Shown here: piece after piece, positions 15,402 to 24,370 of the stretch
How the letters are laid out: each line of letters starts with the position of its first letter
How positions within the stretch are numbered: the first letter of the stretch is position 1
Assembly (NCBI RefSeq): GCF_003367705.1
Contig: NZ_CP031425.1
Location: 744,001 to 808,000 of the forward strand
From: Microbacterium foliorum
Lineage (GTDB): Bacteria > Actinomycetota > Actinomycetes > Actinomycetales > Microbacteriaceae
Length of the DNA: 64,000 bases
Direction: 5' to 3'
Position numbers and translations under genes: made by a program
The notes under the pieces: generated by a model
Database searches by the model: none
Told to the model about the DNA's origin: nothing
What the model saw: the letters and a program-made list of their open reading frames with translations, nothing else

Positions 15402-17948
15402 TCAGCCGGCGGCGCGTTTCTTGGTGTGCCTGGTCGGGGTGGCGGCCCAGGGATCCTCGGGCCACGGATGCTTGGGGTAGCGCCCGCGCATCTCCGCGCG
15501 CACCTGTGAATAGGGACCCGACCAGAACGAGGCGAGATCGTCGGTGACCGCGAGCGGGTGTCCGGCGGGGGAGAGCAGGTGGAACAGCACGGGGGTCCGT
15601 CCGTCGACCAGCCGCGGGGTCTGCGCCCAGCCGAAGCACTCCTGCAGCTTCACCGCCACGACGGGCCGAGCCGTCGGATCTCCGAGCTCCGGGTAGTCGA
15701 TGCGGATGCGCGAGCCGCTGGGCACCTCGAGCCGCTCGGGGGCGAGCTCGTCGAGGCGGGACGCCTCGGGCCAGGGCAGCAGGCGCCGGAGCGCGGAGGT
15801 CAGATCGAGCCGAGCGACGGAGGTCCCGGCGGCCAGGGCGTCGAGCTCGGGTGCCAGCCAGGTGTCGAGGGCGTCGAGCAGCCCGGCATCCGACACCTCG
15901 GGCCAGGGAAGGCCGAGCTCTCGGTGCAGCAGCCCCAGTCGACGTCGCAGCGCATCGGCGCCGCCGGTCCAGGTGAACAGACCGAGACCGTCTCGCCGAA
16001 GCGCCCGGCGCACGGCATCCCGCCCCTCCTCGGCCGATGCGCGCACCGGAGCCGAAGACCGAAGGATCGCGCCGACCCGGCGTTCCCGGCGTGCCTGCAC
16101 GCGCCCACCGGTGAACTCCGCCTCGACGCGGTCGGTCATCAGGTGACCGGCGGCCCGCTCGAGCTGCCCCTCCGACAGCGCCGCCGCAGAGCGGATGACG
16201 GCGCCCGACCCGGCCGCGGCCCGACCCGACGCCCGTGCCACATCGGCGACCGCGAGCCACTCCACCGCGGCGAGCGGGCCCTGCACCCCGGCACGGGTGC
16301 CCGACGCCAGCAGGAAGGTCGCGCCCTCGGCGGTGCGGTCGACGCGCTGCGCGATCCGGTCGGGAAAGGCGAGGGCGATCACGAGGCCGACGCCGTCGAG
16401 GTCAGACCGGACCCCCGGTGCGGGGGCGACGAGTCGCTCGAGCCGATCCGCATCGCTGCGCCAGCGCCGGGCATCCGGCGTGCGGCCGCCGCGCAGGGTG
16501 ACGAGCGCCTGCGCGGCGTCGGCCTCGGCGACGCGCACATCGCCTCCCAGCAGCGCGACGACCTCGGCGGTCAGCCGCGCGCCGACGATCGGGCTGCCGT
16601 CACGCAGGGCGCGGGCGAGGCGGGGATCCGCCGGGATGCGCGCCAGGGCACGACCGTCTGCGGTGGCGTGACCCTGGTCATCGATCGCTCCGAGTCCGCG
16701 CAGCACGGAGAGCGCGTCGGTGAGCGAGGCAGCGGGCAGCGGCTCGATCATCCGCAGTCCCGCGCCACCGGGCGCACCCCAGCACGCGAGCAGCAGTGCG
16801 GCGTCGGCGAGGTCGGACACGGCGATCTCGGCGACCGGGCGGACAGGTGCGGCAGCGTAGGTGCGTTCATCGACGCAGCGGATGACCGTGCCGGGGCCCT
16901 GTCGCGTCGCACGGCCTGCCCGTTGCACGCAGGACGACCGCGATGCCGCCGTGGTGACGAGACCCGTCATCCCCCGGGAGGCGTCGCGCTGCGGATGCCG
17001 CGACAGGCAGCTGTCGACGACGAGTCGCACGCCCGGGACCGTGAGCGACGACTCGGCGAGCGACGTGGTGACGATGACGCGCGGAGTCGCACCCGCGCGG
17101 CGGCCGCGGATGACGGCATCCTGCTCCGCCGAGGGGATGCGTCCATGCAGTTCGCGGACATCGACGTCGGGCACCGTGTCGCGCAGGCGCCGGGCGATCT
17201 CCGAGACCTCGCGCACACCCGGCGCGAACACCAGCACGTCCGCCGCCGGGTCGGTGCGGGTCAGCTCACGGGTGGCATCCGCCGTCGTGCGGGCGATGTG
17301 ATCGAGAAAACCTCGGGTGACCCCGCGCTCGTCGAGTCGCGGCGTGGGGCTCGGCTCCCACCGCTCGGTGAGCGGGAATGCGGGGACCTCGTGGTCGACC
17401 ACCGGGGCGGGTAGGGCCTCTGTGCCGAGAGCGTCTGAGATGCGGGCGGCGTCGAGGGTCGCCGACATCGCGACGACCACGAGGTCGTCCCTCAGCTCGC
17501 GCACCTCGGAGAGCAGGCCGATCAGCAGATCCGTCTCGAGCGCACGCTCGTGCACCTCGTCGAGGATCACGGCATCGACTCCGTCGAGCCCGGGGTCGTC
17601 GAGCATCCGCCGCAGCAGCACTCCCGCGGTGACGAATTCGATCCGGGTCGCGGGTCCTGCCGAGCGCTCGCCGCGCACCGTGAATCCCACCCGTGTGCCC
17701 AGCGGTGTGCCGTCGAGGTGGGCCAGCCTCCGTGCGGCGGCGCGGGCAGCGACCCGTCGAGGCTGGGTGACGATCACCCGGCCGGGCGATCGCGATGCCA
17801 GCAGCGGCGGCACGAGCGTGGTCTTGCCCGTTCCGGGAGGAGCGCTCACCACCACCGCGGTGCGGGTGTCGAGTACCGCCGACAGCTCGTCGAGAGCAGC
17901 CGCGAACGAGAGCCCCGCGCCGATGGCATCGAGGTCGAAGGCGGTCAT
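15402..17948 (-). CDS. hrpB: ATP-dependent RNA helicase HrpB
   Basis: An 848-residue DEAH-type helicase. Motif I is APPGTGKTTL near residue 37, motif II is LDEVHERA (DEVH) near 128, motif III SAT follows near 165, and motif VI is QRAGRATRQGPG near 335. The HA2 and HrpB C-terminal regions follow, and the basic tail ends in KKRAAG. Length and order match HrpB rather than the longer HrpA. Its cellular role is uncertain in most bacteria. CAGACT lies 6 nt before ATG 17948, consistent with a leaderless start; a longer upstream reading frame shows no start signals. Confidence 0.92.
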   Translation of the reverse strand: MTAFDLDAIGAGLSFAAALDELSAVLDTRTAVVVSAPPGTGKTTLVPPLLASRSPGRVIVTQPRRVAARAAARRLAHLDGTPLGTRVGFTVRGERSAGPATRIEFVTAGVLLRRMLDDPGLDGVDAVILDEVHERALETDLLIGLLSEVRELRDDLVVVAMSATLDAARISDALGTEALPAPVVDHEVPAFPLTERWEPSPTPRLDERGVTRGFLDHIARTTADATRELTRTDPAADVLVFAPGVREVSEIARRLRDTVPDVDVRELHGRIPSAEQDAVIRGRRAGATPRVIVTTSLAESSLTVPGVRLVVDSCLSRHPQRDASRGMTGLVTTAASRSSCVQRAGRATRQGPGTVIRCVDERTYAAAPVRPVAEIAVSDLADAALLLACWGAPGGAGLRMIEPLPAASLTDALSVLRGLGAIDDQGHATADGRALARIPADPRLARALRDGSPIVGARLTAEVVALLGGDVRVAEADAAQALVTLRGGRTPDARRWRSDADRLERLVAPAPGVRSDLDGVGLVIALAFPDRIAQRVDRTAEGATFLLASGTRAGVQGPLAAVEWLAVADVARASGRAAAGSGAVIRSAAALSEGQLERAAGHLMTDRVEAEFTGGRVQARRERRVGAILRSSAPVRASAEEGRDAVRRALRRDGLGLFTWTGGADALRRRLGLLHRELGLPWPEVSDAGLLDALDTWLAPELDALAAGTSVARLDLTSALRRLLPWPEASRLDELAPERLEVPSGSRIRIDYPELGDPTARPVVAVKLQECFGWAQTPRLVDGRTPVLFHLLSPAGHPLAVTDDLASFWSGPYSQVRAEMRGRYPKHPWPEDPWAATPTRHTKKRAAG

Positions 17949-18001
17949 GGTCCCAGTCTGCCCGGTCCGCTCCCCGTCCGGGTGCGGGCCAGAGGGGTGG
18001 G

Positions 18002-18036
18002 CGGTCGAGCGGGCGTCGAGCGGGCGTCGAGCGGGC
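18002..18036. repeat. Short direct repeat, GCGTCGAGCGG-like
   Basis: About three tandem copies of an 11-nt unit (GGTCGAGCGG, GCGTCGAGCGG, GCGTCGAGCGG) occur just upstream of hrpB. Confidence 0.6.
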
Positions 18037-18052
18037 GGTCGGGAACCGCGTG

Positions 18053-18132
18053 CACGATTCAGCATGGGCGTCACTGAACTCGGCGGATCGCACCCGATAG
18101 TGCCCGGTGCGCGGCGTTCATGCTGAATCGTG
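18053..18132. repeat. Inverted repeat pair CACGATTCAGCATG
   Basis: A perfect 14-nt inverted repeat (18053-18066 and 18119-18132) with a 52-nt spacer; similarity continues a few bases into the spacer (GGCGTC against AACGCC). It sits between hrpB and the end of the flotillin gene. Possible regulatory element, REP-like unit or termination structure. Confidence 0.6.
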
Positions 18133-18156
18133 TGCGGCAGGCTGCCCGCACACGAC

Positions 18157-18187
18157 GGATGCCGCGGCCGAATCGGCCGCGGCATCC
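18157..18187 (-). terminator. Terminator of the flotillin gene
   Basis: GGATGCCGCGGCCG and CGGCCGCGGCATCC form a perfect 14-bp stem with a 3-nt loop, 28 nt after the flotillin stop. A second hairpin (TCGTGTGCGG/CCGCACACGA, 18128-18155) follows directly. No T-run is present. Confidence 0.75.
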
Positions 18188-18215
18188 GCTGTGCTGCTGG
18201 TTGCTGTGCTGTCGC

Positions 18216-19826
18216 TTACTCCGCTGCGGGAGCCGGCGGTGCCGGGGGCGGTGGGGTGGTCGGTGCGGAGCGCCGCGTCGGTGCAGAAGCCGCCGACGGT
18301 GCGGACGCTGCCGCGACTCCCTCGCCGATGCCGCGACCGACGGCCTGGCCCTGGATGATCGACGCGAGGTCGAGCCCGGTCGCCGAGCTGACGCTGTCGA
18401 ACACCGACTTCAGAGCCCGCGCGCTGTCGGCGCCCACAAGGTTCGATGCCCCGTCTTCGCTCGAGCCGCCGATGATCGACACGTTGCCGATCGCGGCGTA
18501 GCCCTTCGAGAACTCGGCCATGATCGACGGCAGCACGTCCAGCACGCGCTGCGACAGGAAGGCGTCCTGGTTCGACGCGATGGCCTTCGCCTCGGCCTCG
18601 ACGGCTGCGGCTCGTGCCTCACCCTCGGCGCGGATCGCGTCGGCTTCGGCGTTGGCCCGCAGGCGACGTGCCTCGGACTCGGCCTCTGCCTGGGCGCGCA
18701 GCGCATCGGCTTCACCGGTCGCGCGAGCGATCGCGGCTGCCGCCTCACCGTCGGCCTTGGCCTTGTCGGCCTGAGCCTGCTGCTCGGCGATGCGGGTGCG
18801 GGCCTCGGCCTGCTTGACCTGCTCGATCGCACCGGCCTCGGCCGCGCGCTCACGCGTGTAGAGCTCGGCCTGTGCGCGGGTCTCGGCCTCATACCGCTGC
18901 GCGTCGGCGACGCGCTTGACGTCGGCGTCGAGCTGAGCCTGACGGTTCTCGGCCTGCTGCTGCAGAACGGCCTGCTGAGCCTGCTCGCGGGCGAGGTTCT
19001 CGGCCTGCTCGGCCTCGGCGCGCGCACGGCCGATGCCGGCGTTCGCGTTGGCGGTGTTGGTGTCGAGAGCGGTCTGCTCGACCAGGTTGGCTTCCTGGTT
19101 GGCGATGTTCTTCTGGTTGATCGCACGGTCGGCGTTGGTCTGCGAGATCTCCGCGGACTGGCGCTTCGCCTGGATCTCGGGGGCACCGAGGGACTGGATG
19201 TAGCCGACCTTGTCAGTGATGCCCTTGATCTGGAACGAGTCGAGGATCAGTCCCTGCTCGGCGAGCTCCTGCGAGACGTCGGCGGCGATCTGGTCAGAGA
19301 ACTTCTTGCGCTCGCGCATGAGCTCGACGACCGAGAGCGTGGCGACGATGCCACGCAGCGCACCCTCGAGCTGTTCGGTGGTGAACTGCTCGATGGCCTT
19401 GTCCTGCGAGGCGAATCGCTCGGCGGCCCGGCGGACGAGGATGGGGTCGGAGCCGATCTTCACGATCGCGACGCCGTCGACGTTGAGCGTGACGCTGTCG
19501 AGCGACTGCGCCTCGGCGTTCAGGGAGACCTGCCGCGAACGCAGCGAGATGATCTCGTGGCGCTGCGTGATCGGGTTGACGAGCGACTTGCCGTTGACGA
19601 TGACGGTGACGGGCGATTCCGACATCTCGTCTCTGGTCGAGCCGTCCGCTCCGATGACAGCGCGTGCCACCTTCTGCTTGCGTCCCGAGATGACGAGGGC
19701 CTCGTCGGCTCGGGCGACCTTGATCCAGCTGCGTGCGAACAGCAGCAGGATCAGCAGGATGACGACGGCGGCGACGACGGCGATGCCGACGATGACGAGG
19801 ATGCCGACTGCTCCGGCGATCTCCAT
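18216..19826 (-). CDS. Flotillin-family membrane protein
   Basis: A 536-residue SPFH/flotillin protein. One N-terminal membrane helix (about 5-30) is followed by the SPFH domain (about 35-220) and a very long Ala/Glu/Gln-rich coiled coil (about 220-440) with EAxA repeats, then a flexible Pro/Ala-rich tail. Flotillins oligomerise in the membrane and organise functional membrane microdomains. No NfeD-like partner gene is adjacent, which is unusual since these genes are often paired. GGGAGG lies 6 nt before the ATG. Confidence 0.93.
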   Translation of the reverse strand: MEIAGAVGILVIVGIAVVAAVVILLILLLFARSWIKVARADEALVISGRKQKVARAVIGADGSTRDEMSESPVTVIVNGKSLVNPITQRHEIISLRSRQVSLNAEAQSLDSVTLNVDGVAIVKIGSDPILVRRAAERFASQDKAIEQFTTEQLEGALRGIVATLSVVELMRERKKFSDQIAADVSQELAEQGLILDSFQIKGITDKVGYIQSLGAPEIQAKRQSAEISQTNADRAINQKNIANQEANLVEQTALDTNTANANAGIGRARAEAEQAENLAREQAQQAVLQQQAENRQAQLDADVKRVADAQRYEAETRAQAELYTRERAAEAGAIEQVKQAEARTRIAEQQAQADKAKADGEAAAAIARATGEADALRAQAEAESEARRLRANAEADAIRAEGEARAAAVEAEAKAIASNQDAFLSQRVLDVLPSIMAEFSKGYAAIGNVSIIGGSSEDGASNLVGADSARALKSVFDSVSSATGLDLASIIQGQAVGRGIGEGVAAASAPSAASAPTRRSAPTTPPPPAPPAPAAE

Positions 19827-20065
19827 GGATGACCTCCCTGGTTCCCCCCGAGGGGGCGGTCCGTGTCGCCCGCGCGGTCGCGCGGGCGGTTACGGTCCAC
19901 CCTGCCAGAAAACGGTTCCAGGCGTCGCCGAGAGCACAGCCTCCCTCCGGTGTGGGAGGAGAACTCCCCGGCGGGAGGACCCCTCTGCGTGATCTCGCCG
20001 CCTGACGGGGAGAACTCCGCCTGACGGGGAGAGCTGTCCAAGGGACGAACCTCCCCGATGAGAGG

Positions 20066-20494
20066 TCAGCGCCCGCGGAGCTTCTCGGCGAGGTCGCGCA
20101 GGGCCCTCAGCTCGTCGTCGTCGAGCCGCGACATGCGGTCGGCGATGGAGCGGCCGTGCACGGTGGCGATCTGGCGGAAGGCTCGGACTCCGGCATCCGT
20201 CGCGCGGATCAGCGAACCACGTCCGTCGTCGGGATCGGGGCACTTCTCGACGAGCCCGCGCGCGACCATGCGGTCGACGAGGCGCGAGACGCTGGGCTGG
20301 CTGATCAACATGTTCGAGGTGACGTCGCGCAGCCGGGCGGACTTGCGGGGCGAGCGTGTGACTGTGAGGAGCACGTCGTACTCGGCCTGCCCGAGACCGG
20401 AGTGATCGAAGTCGGCGTTCATCTCGGTGAACAGCTCGTGCTGCGCACGGAACAGGCTCTCCCACGCCTGGACGGCGAGCTTGCGATCGGTCAT
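20066..20494 (-). CDS. MarR-family transcriptional regulator
   Basis: A 142-residue wHTH regulator. The recognition region is DVTSNMLISQPSVSRLVDRMVARGLV followed by the wing CPDPDDGRGSLIRAT, with helical dimerisation ends (QAWESLFRAQHEL and DELRALRDLAEKL). The ATG chosen at 20494 has TAATCT 7 nt upstream, so a leaderless start is likely. A palindrome overlapping that box indicates autorepression. No clear target gene other than itself is adjacent; ligand unknown. Confidence 0.92.
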   Translation of the reverse strand: MTDRKLAVQAWESLFRAQHELFTEMNADFDHSGLGQAEYDVLLTVTRSPRKSARLRDVTSNMLISQPSVSRLVDRMVARGLVEKCPDPDDGRGSLIRATDAGVRAFRQIATVHGRSIADRMSRLDDDELRALRDLAEKLRGR

Positions 20495-20504
20495 GGAGAC
20501 CAGA

Positions 20505-20520
20505 TTACTGGCAACAGTAA
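20505..20520. promoter_or_regulatory. Likely MarR operator overlapping its -10 box
   Basis: TTACTG-GCAA-CAGTAA is a perfect 6-bp inverted repeat with a 4-nt spacer, 11-26 nt upstream of the marR ATG. It overlaps the minus-strand TAATCT box, the classic layout for MarR autorepression. Confidence 0.6.
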
Positions 20521-20553
20521 AGGGCCGGTCGGAGAGGCTCCCGACCGGCCCTT
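20520..20553 (-). terminator. 13-bp hairpin upstream of marR
   Basis: AAGGGCCGGTCGG and CCGACCGGCCCTT form a perfect 13-bp stem with an 8-nt loop, followed on the minus strand by TTTACTG. It looks like an intrinsic terminator ending just before the marR promoter, but I see no minus-strand gene that it would end, so a small RNA, an insulator or an attenuator is possible. Confidence 0.45.
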
Positions 20554-20765
20554 GTCCCTTGCACCAAGAGTGTCCTGCAATCACATGCGGTGTATGCCAC
20601 AGCAAACATTCACCGTGCGATCACTCTATAACGGCGAGATAACGAATGCAACGGTTTGGTCACGGAAAGTTCGGGATCGGGACAGTCGGACACGATCGTG
20701 CGGGTCACGAGATGCGCGACCGCCGCCTCGGCTGTTCTGTCCTAGTCACCGGTACGATCGCGGCA

Positions 20766-20845
20766 ATGCCAAGTTCGCGAACGATGAGGTCGATCACGCG
20801 GTTCGGCTGAATAAGGAGGAACGCATGCCCGAGGCAACGTCATGA
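20766..20845 (+). promoter_or_regulatory. Leader with overlapping mini-ORFs before the 20856 gene
   Basis: The 361 bases between marR and the next gene hold: a TACGAT box (20753-20758) 7 nt before an ATG that opens a 14-codon ORF (20766-20810), an excellent ribosome site AAGGAGGA (20813-20820) before a 6-codon ORF (ATG 20825, stop 20843-20845), and an ATG inside that stop (20842) leading to a second stop overlapping the next gene's GTG. This arrangement suggests translational coupling or a leader peptide. The rest of the interval shows nothing I can name. Confidence 0.45.
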
Positions 20846-20855
20846 CGGGGCCGAT

Positions 20856-21473
20856 GTGACAGTGGGGGATGTATCCCGCCTCGCATCGGCCGGCGAACCC
20901 GCGGATCTGGGGTTGCACGTTGCGCTGGGTCTCGCCCTTGTCATCGCGATCGTCTCTCTCGCCGTCGTTCTCGTCCATGCCTGTGTCGCTGCCGTGCTGC
21001 GACCGCCGCGACCGCTCGCCGAGACGTCTGTGCTGGGACGGCACATCGTCGGCCTTGCGCGGACAACAGTGGCGTTTCTCGGATTCTTCGGCGGGATTCT
21101 GCTGACGACGATCATCGCCACCGGAAGCGACTTCTATGCGACCCGGAGCGGCAGCGTCGAGCTGCTGAACGACCTCTGGTCGATGTTCGTCGGTCTCGTC
21201 GGCGTGGTCGCCTATGGCTTCTGGCTCTGGGTGGCGCTGGACCTCGTGCGCCTGGGCGCCCGACGGAGGCTCGCGGCAGTCGACTGGTGCTATCGACGGT
21301 GGCTGCACGGCGGCGAGTTCCCCAGGCTCGGTCGCGGCCTTCGCGCGTTCTCCCGATGGGTCGTGCGGGGTCCCTGGTGGTCGATCTTGCTCACCTTCTA
21401 TCTCGCGCCCGCGATCCTCATCGCAAGTGGAGTGGTGGTCGCACTGTCGGTCTTGCCGATGACCTCACGATGA
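20856..21473 (+). CDS. Membrane protein with four helices, unknown function
   Basis: A 205-residue protein with about four membrane helices (near 19-46, 67-92, 104-128 and 170-196) and a basic loop (RLGARRRLAAVDWCYRRW) between helices 3 and 4. No family is recognised. The start is uncertain: GTG 20856 overlaps the stop of a mini-ORF, and GTG 20862 is also possible; neither has its own ribosome site, so it may be expressed by coupling to the mini-ORFs upstream. Confidence 0.65.
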   Translation: MTVGDVSRLASAGEPADLGLHVALGLALVIAIVSLAVVLVHACVAAVLRPPRPLAETSVLGRHIVGLARTTVAFLGFFGGILLTTIIATGSDFYATRSGSVELLNDLWSMFVGLVGVVAYGFWLWVALDLVRLGARRRLAAVDWCYRRWLHGGEFPRLGRGLRAFSRWVVRGPWWSILLTFYLAPAILIASGVVVALSVLPMTSR

Positions 21474-21592
21474 GAGCGGGCGTGCCCCGGGGCCAGGGCG
21501 TGCTCGACGCCAGACATGCACGCCAGCTGGGGCAACGCGCTCACGCCGCGCGAGCTGCGAGCGGGATCGAGTCGGTATGTCAGACTCGCAGC

Positions 21593-22426
21593 GTGACGGC
21601 GGACGAGCAGACCGAGGACCCCACGATGCGTGGCGATCTCGGCAGCGACCTCGAAGGAATCGACGTGGATCTTCTCGCGCGACTCGAAGCGGTGCACGCT
21701 GACGCGCAGATGGTCGGATGGGACTTCTCGCGGCTGGACGGCGCGCTGGTCTCGGACAGCCCCTGGTGGGACTTCGAGGCGGACTGTCTGCACGCGCTGC
21801 GCGACTCGCGCGTCGGAGCCGTGGACCTGGGGACCGGAGGCGGCGAGCGGTTGTCCGCGCTGCTGGACTCACTGGCACAAGGGTCGTCCCGACCGCCCCA
21901 GGTCACAGCGACCGAGGGATGGTCGCCCAACGTTCCCGAAGCGCGAGCACGCCTCACGCCCCGTGACGTGGGGGTGCTGCAGTACGACTCTGAGGCCGGC
22001 GATCCCCTCGACCTTCCCGACCGGAGTCAGGACGTGGTGATGTCCCGTCACGAGTCGTACGACCCGGCCGAGGTCGCACGGGTGCTGGTCTCGGGCGGCA
22101 GGTTCCTGACGCAGCAGGTCGACGGCTTCGACGCCCCCGAGATCCATGAGTGGTTCGGGGGTGAATACCTCCACTCCGACGTCACGGTGGACGCGCAGGC
22201 AGAGGCCCTTCGGGACGCAGGGATGCGGATCGACCAGGTCGACCACTGGGAAGGGACGATGCGATTCAGGGATGCTGTCGCGCTCGTCACCTACATCGGC
22301 CTCGTGCCGTGGGACGCACCGGGGTTCGCCGTGCGATCGCATGCTCGGCGTCTCTCCGACCTGCAGGCTGCAGCTCCGATCACCGTCACTCAGCGCAGGT
22401 TCCGCATCTACGCGACCACGCTGTAG
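21593..22426 (+). CDS. Class I SAM-dependent methyltransferase
   Basis: A 277-residue methyltransferase. Motif I is AVDLGTGGGERLSAL near residue 82, a following acidic residue sits at the end of strand 2 (VTATEGWSP), motif IV-like DLPDRSQDVVMSRHES is near 145, and post-motif LVSGGRFLTQQV near 165. That is the usual type 11 small-molecule methyltransferase layout. The substrate is unknown. The start at GTG 21593 is the best fit; ATG 21626 would shorten the protein by 11 residues. Confidence 0.8.
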   Translation: MTADEQTEDPTMRGDLGSDLEGIDVDLLARLEAVHADAQMVGWDFSRLDGALVSDSPWWDFEADCLHALRDSRVGAVDLGTGGGERLSALLDSLAQGSSRPPQVTATEGWSPNVPEARARLTPRDVGVLQYDSEAGDPLDLPDRSQDVVMSRHESYDPAEVARVLVSGGRFLTQQVDGFDAPEIHEWFGGEYLHSDVTVDAQAEALRDAGMRIDQVDHWEGTMRFRDAVALVTYIGLVPWDAPGFAVRSHARRLSDLQAAAPITVTQRRFRIYATTL

Positions 22427-22649
22427 CGTCGCCCGGGCCCTTCCCGAATCCCGCGTTCTCCCGGCAACCTCGTGGCAGAGGCCGACCAATGGCGAACTCG
22501 CCCCGGGCAACTTGAACTCGGTGAGCGCGGCCCGGAGCTCAGTCGTGATTGGCGCACGTCTGGCCTCGATCGAATGGGCTGGGTTCAAATGCCGCGCGGC
22601 GCCGGTTTACGCTGAGTATCGTGCGCACACAGTCACCGGGTCTCGCGCT

Positions 22650-23051
22650 GTGAGCAGGCAGCGTGACCCGCGTCCGCAGGTCGAGACGAAGGTCTGTGCG
22701 TCGTGTGGTCGCGAGATGCAGTGGCGGGCATCGTGGTCCGCCGTCTGGGCCGAGGTGAAGTACTGCTCGGCCGCGTGCCGCTCGCGCAAGGTCACGCCGA
22801 CGGATCGCGCGCTCGAGGCGACGATCCTCGCTCTTCTCGCGCAACGCTCCGCGAAGGAGACGATCAGTACGTCCGACGCGGCACGTGCCGTCGGCGGCGA
22901 TGGCTGGCGCGCCCTGGAGGAGCCCGCCCGCCGTGCCGCTCGCCGATTGGTGGCCGTGCGGGCTGTCGACATCGTTCACGACGGGCGGGTCGTTGACCCG
23001 TCGTGGGCGAAGGGTCCGATGCGGATTCGGCGGCGGACGGCGGGATCCTGA
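22650..23051 (+). CDS. DUF2256/DUF3253 domain protein (zinc-ribbon-like)
   Basis: A 133-residue protein joining two small domains. The first (about residues 12-45) has paired cysteines in VCASCGREM and YCSAACR around a Trp-rich stretch, like DUF2256. The second (about 50-115) is a helical winged-helix-like DUF3253 domain (TILALLAQRSAKETISTSDAARAVGG, ARRAARRLV). This fusion is common in actinobacteria, function unknown, with nucleic-acid binding plausible. Its GTG overlaps the stop of a 10-codon ORF (22621-22653) that has a TACGCT box 7 nt before its own GTG. Confidence 0.8.
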   Translation: MSRQRDPRPQVETKVCASCGREMQWRASWSAVWAEVKYCSAACRSRKVTPTDRALEATILALLAQRSAKETISTSDAARAVGGDGWRALEEPARRAARRLVAVRAVDIVHDGRVVDPSWAKGPMRIRRRTAGS

Positions 23052-23184
23052 GGGGCGCTGGCCACGTGCGTGGTTCGGGGTCGGCGATCATGCCGTGAGC
23101 GACCGGGTTCCCGACTTCGTGTGGGCGGTCGGGGCGGCGAAGGCCGCGCGGCCTCCGTCCTGATGTAGACGGCTCACGACCACC

Positions 23185-24366
23185 TCAGAGCGGGAGTCGT
23201 GCGCTCGTCGTCCACACGTCGTGATCACACGATGTCTCGACGTCGCCGCCGAGCATCTGCGCGTGCTCTCGCATGCGTGTGATCCCGTGGCCTCCGAGCG
23301 CGAAGGAGACGTCCGTGCCCTCGGGGTGAATCGGGTTGCGCAGCTCGAGGCGCACCTCGCCGTCGCTGGACTGCACCTCCAGCGTCGTCTCGCCGGGTGC
23401 TCCATGCTTCGAGGCGTTCAGCACGGCCTCGCGGAGGATCCGACCGAGGGCCCCGTCGATGTGCTTGGGAAGTTCCGGGATCGCACCTCCGACTCGGAGC
23501 GTGCGTCCCGGGGCATCGAGGAGATGGTGCGCCTGGGCGATCTCCTCGGCCAGCGCCGGTGCCTCCACTCCGGATGTCAGCGGAACGGGGTCGACCGCCG
23601 CGACGATCACTCGGATGTCGGACAGCGCGCTCTTGGCCGCGCTCAGTATCTCGGCCTGGGCCTGCGTCAGTGCGGGCCGGTCGAGCTGATCGAGGGCCCT
23701 GGCGTGCATGACGATCACGACCAGATCGCGCGCGATCACGTCGTGCAGGTCAGCGGCGATCCGCGCGCGCTCGTCCCTGACGATGTCTGCGGATCTCCGC
23801 TCCTCGGCGATGAGCTGAACCGCCAGGCGCTGCTCGCGCGTGGCTCCTGCACGCATCAGGAGACCGAGGGACCCTGCGATCACCGCGAAGACCACGTACA
23901 GCAGCACGCTCATCGCCGGGATCGAGCTGCCGTCCATCCAGACGATCCCTGCGATGGCGACGACGACGAAACCCCCGTAAGCGAGGAGAAGCGTGCGCGA
24001 TCCGATGCGGGAGACGAATCCGACGGCGACGATCACCGCCAGCAGCATCGGCCTCTCGATGTCGAGGGGGAAGGAGAGGCACATGGCTGCAGCGATCGCC
24101 GCGGCCGCAGCGATCGGGTTGACAGCGAACAGGGCGAAAGCCGCCGTGACCCCGAACTGCAGCGCTGCCGTCAGCGGGAACCCTGAGCTCGCGCCGGAGA
24201 CAAGAGTGGCGATGCACCCGACGACTGCTGCGACGAGGAGCACGACCCTCGCCGCGGGTACGAGAGGTATGAAATCCGCGAACCCGGTGTCGCCGGTCGC
24301 GGGAACCCGCTCCGACGCATCACCGCGCAGGAGTCCGAGCAGGCGACGGCGCGCCGGATCGCTCAC
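23185..24366 (-). CDS. Membrane sensor histidine kinase of the peptide locus
   Basis: A 393-residue NarL-type kinase. The N-terminal half has five or six membrane helices (between about 35 and 170) with very short loops, so there is no large external sensor domain; this is typical of kinases that sense peptides or membrane signals. The HisKA_3 phospho-acceptor is in ARIAADLHDVIARDLVV near 210, the N box is REAVLNASKHG near 305 and the G box is GGHGITRMREHAQ near 355. Start GTG 24366 lies 4 nt after the stop of the 26-residue peptide, so both are coupled; ATG 24417 would overlap the peptide gene and is less likely. Confidence 0.88.
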   Translation of the reverse strand: MSDPARRRLLGLLRGDASERVPATGDTGFADFIPLVPAARVVLLVAAVVGCIATLVSGASSGFPLTAALQFGVTAAFALFAVNPIAAAAAIAAAMCLSFPLDIERPMLLAVIVAVGFVSRIGSRTLLLAYGGFVVVAIAGIVWMDGSSIPAMSVLLYVVFAVIAGSLGLLMRAGATREQRLAVQLIAEERRSADIVRDERARIAADLHDVIARDLVVIVMHARALDQLDRPALTQAQAEILSAAKSALSDIRVIVAAVDPVPLTSGVEAPALAEEIAQAHHLLDAPGRTLRVGGAIPELPKHIDGALGRILREAVLNASKHGAPGETTLEVQSSDGEVRLELRNPIHPEGTDVSFALGGHGITRMREHAQMLGGDVETSCDHDVWTTSARLPL

Positions 24367-24370
24367 TCGC

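Noticed and set aside
18053..18132. Ends of an insertion sequence or MITE
   Set aside because: Only 52 nt lie between the arms, with no transposase or visible target duplication; a regulatory or termination role is simpler.
20620..20760. ydaO-type (c-di-AMP) riboswitch before the membrane protein
   Set aside because: I could not align the expected conserved core or stems, and the downstream gene is not a cell-wall hydrolase.
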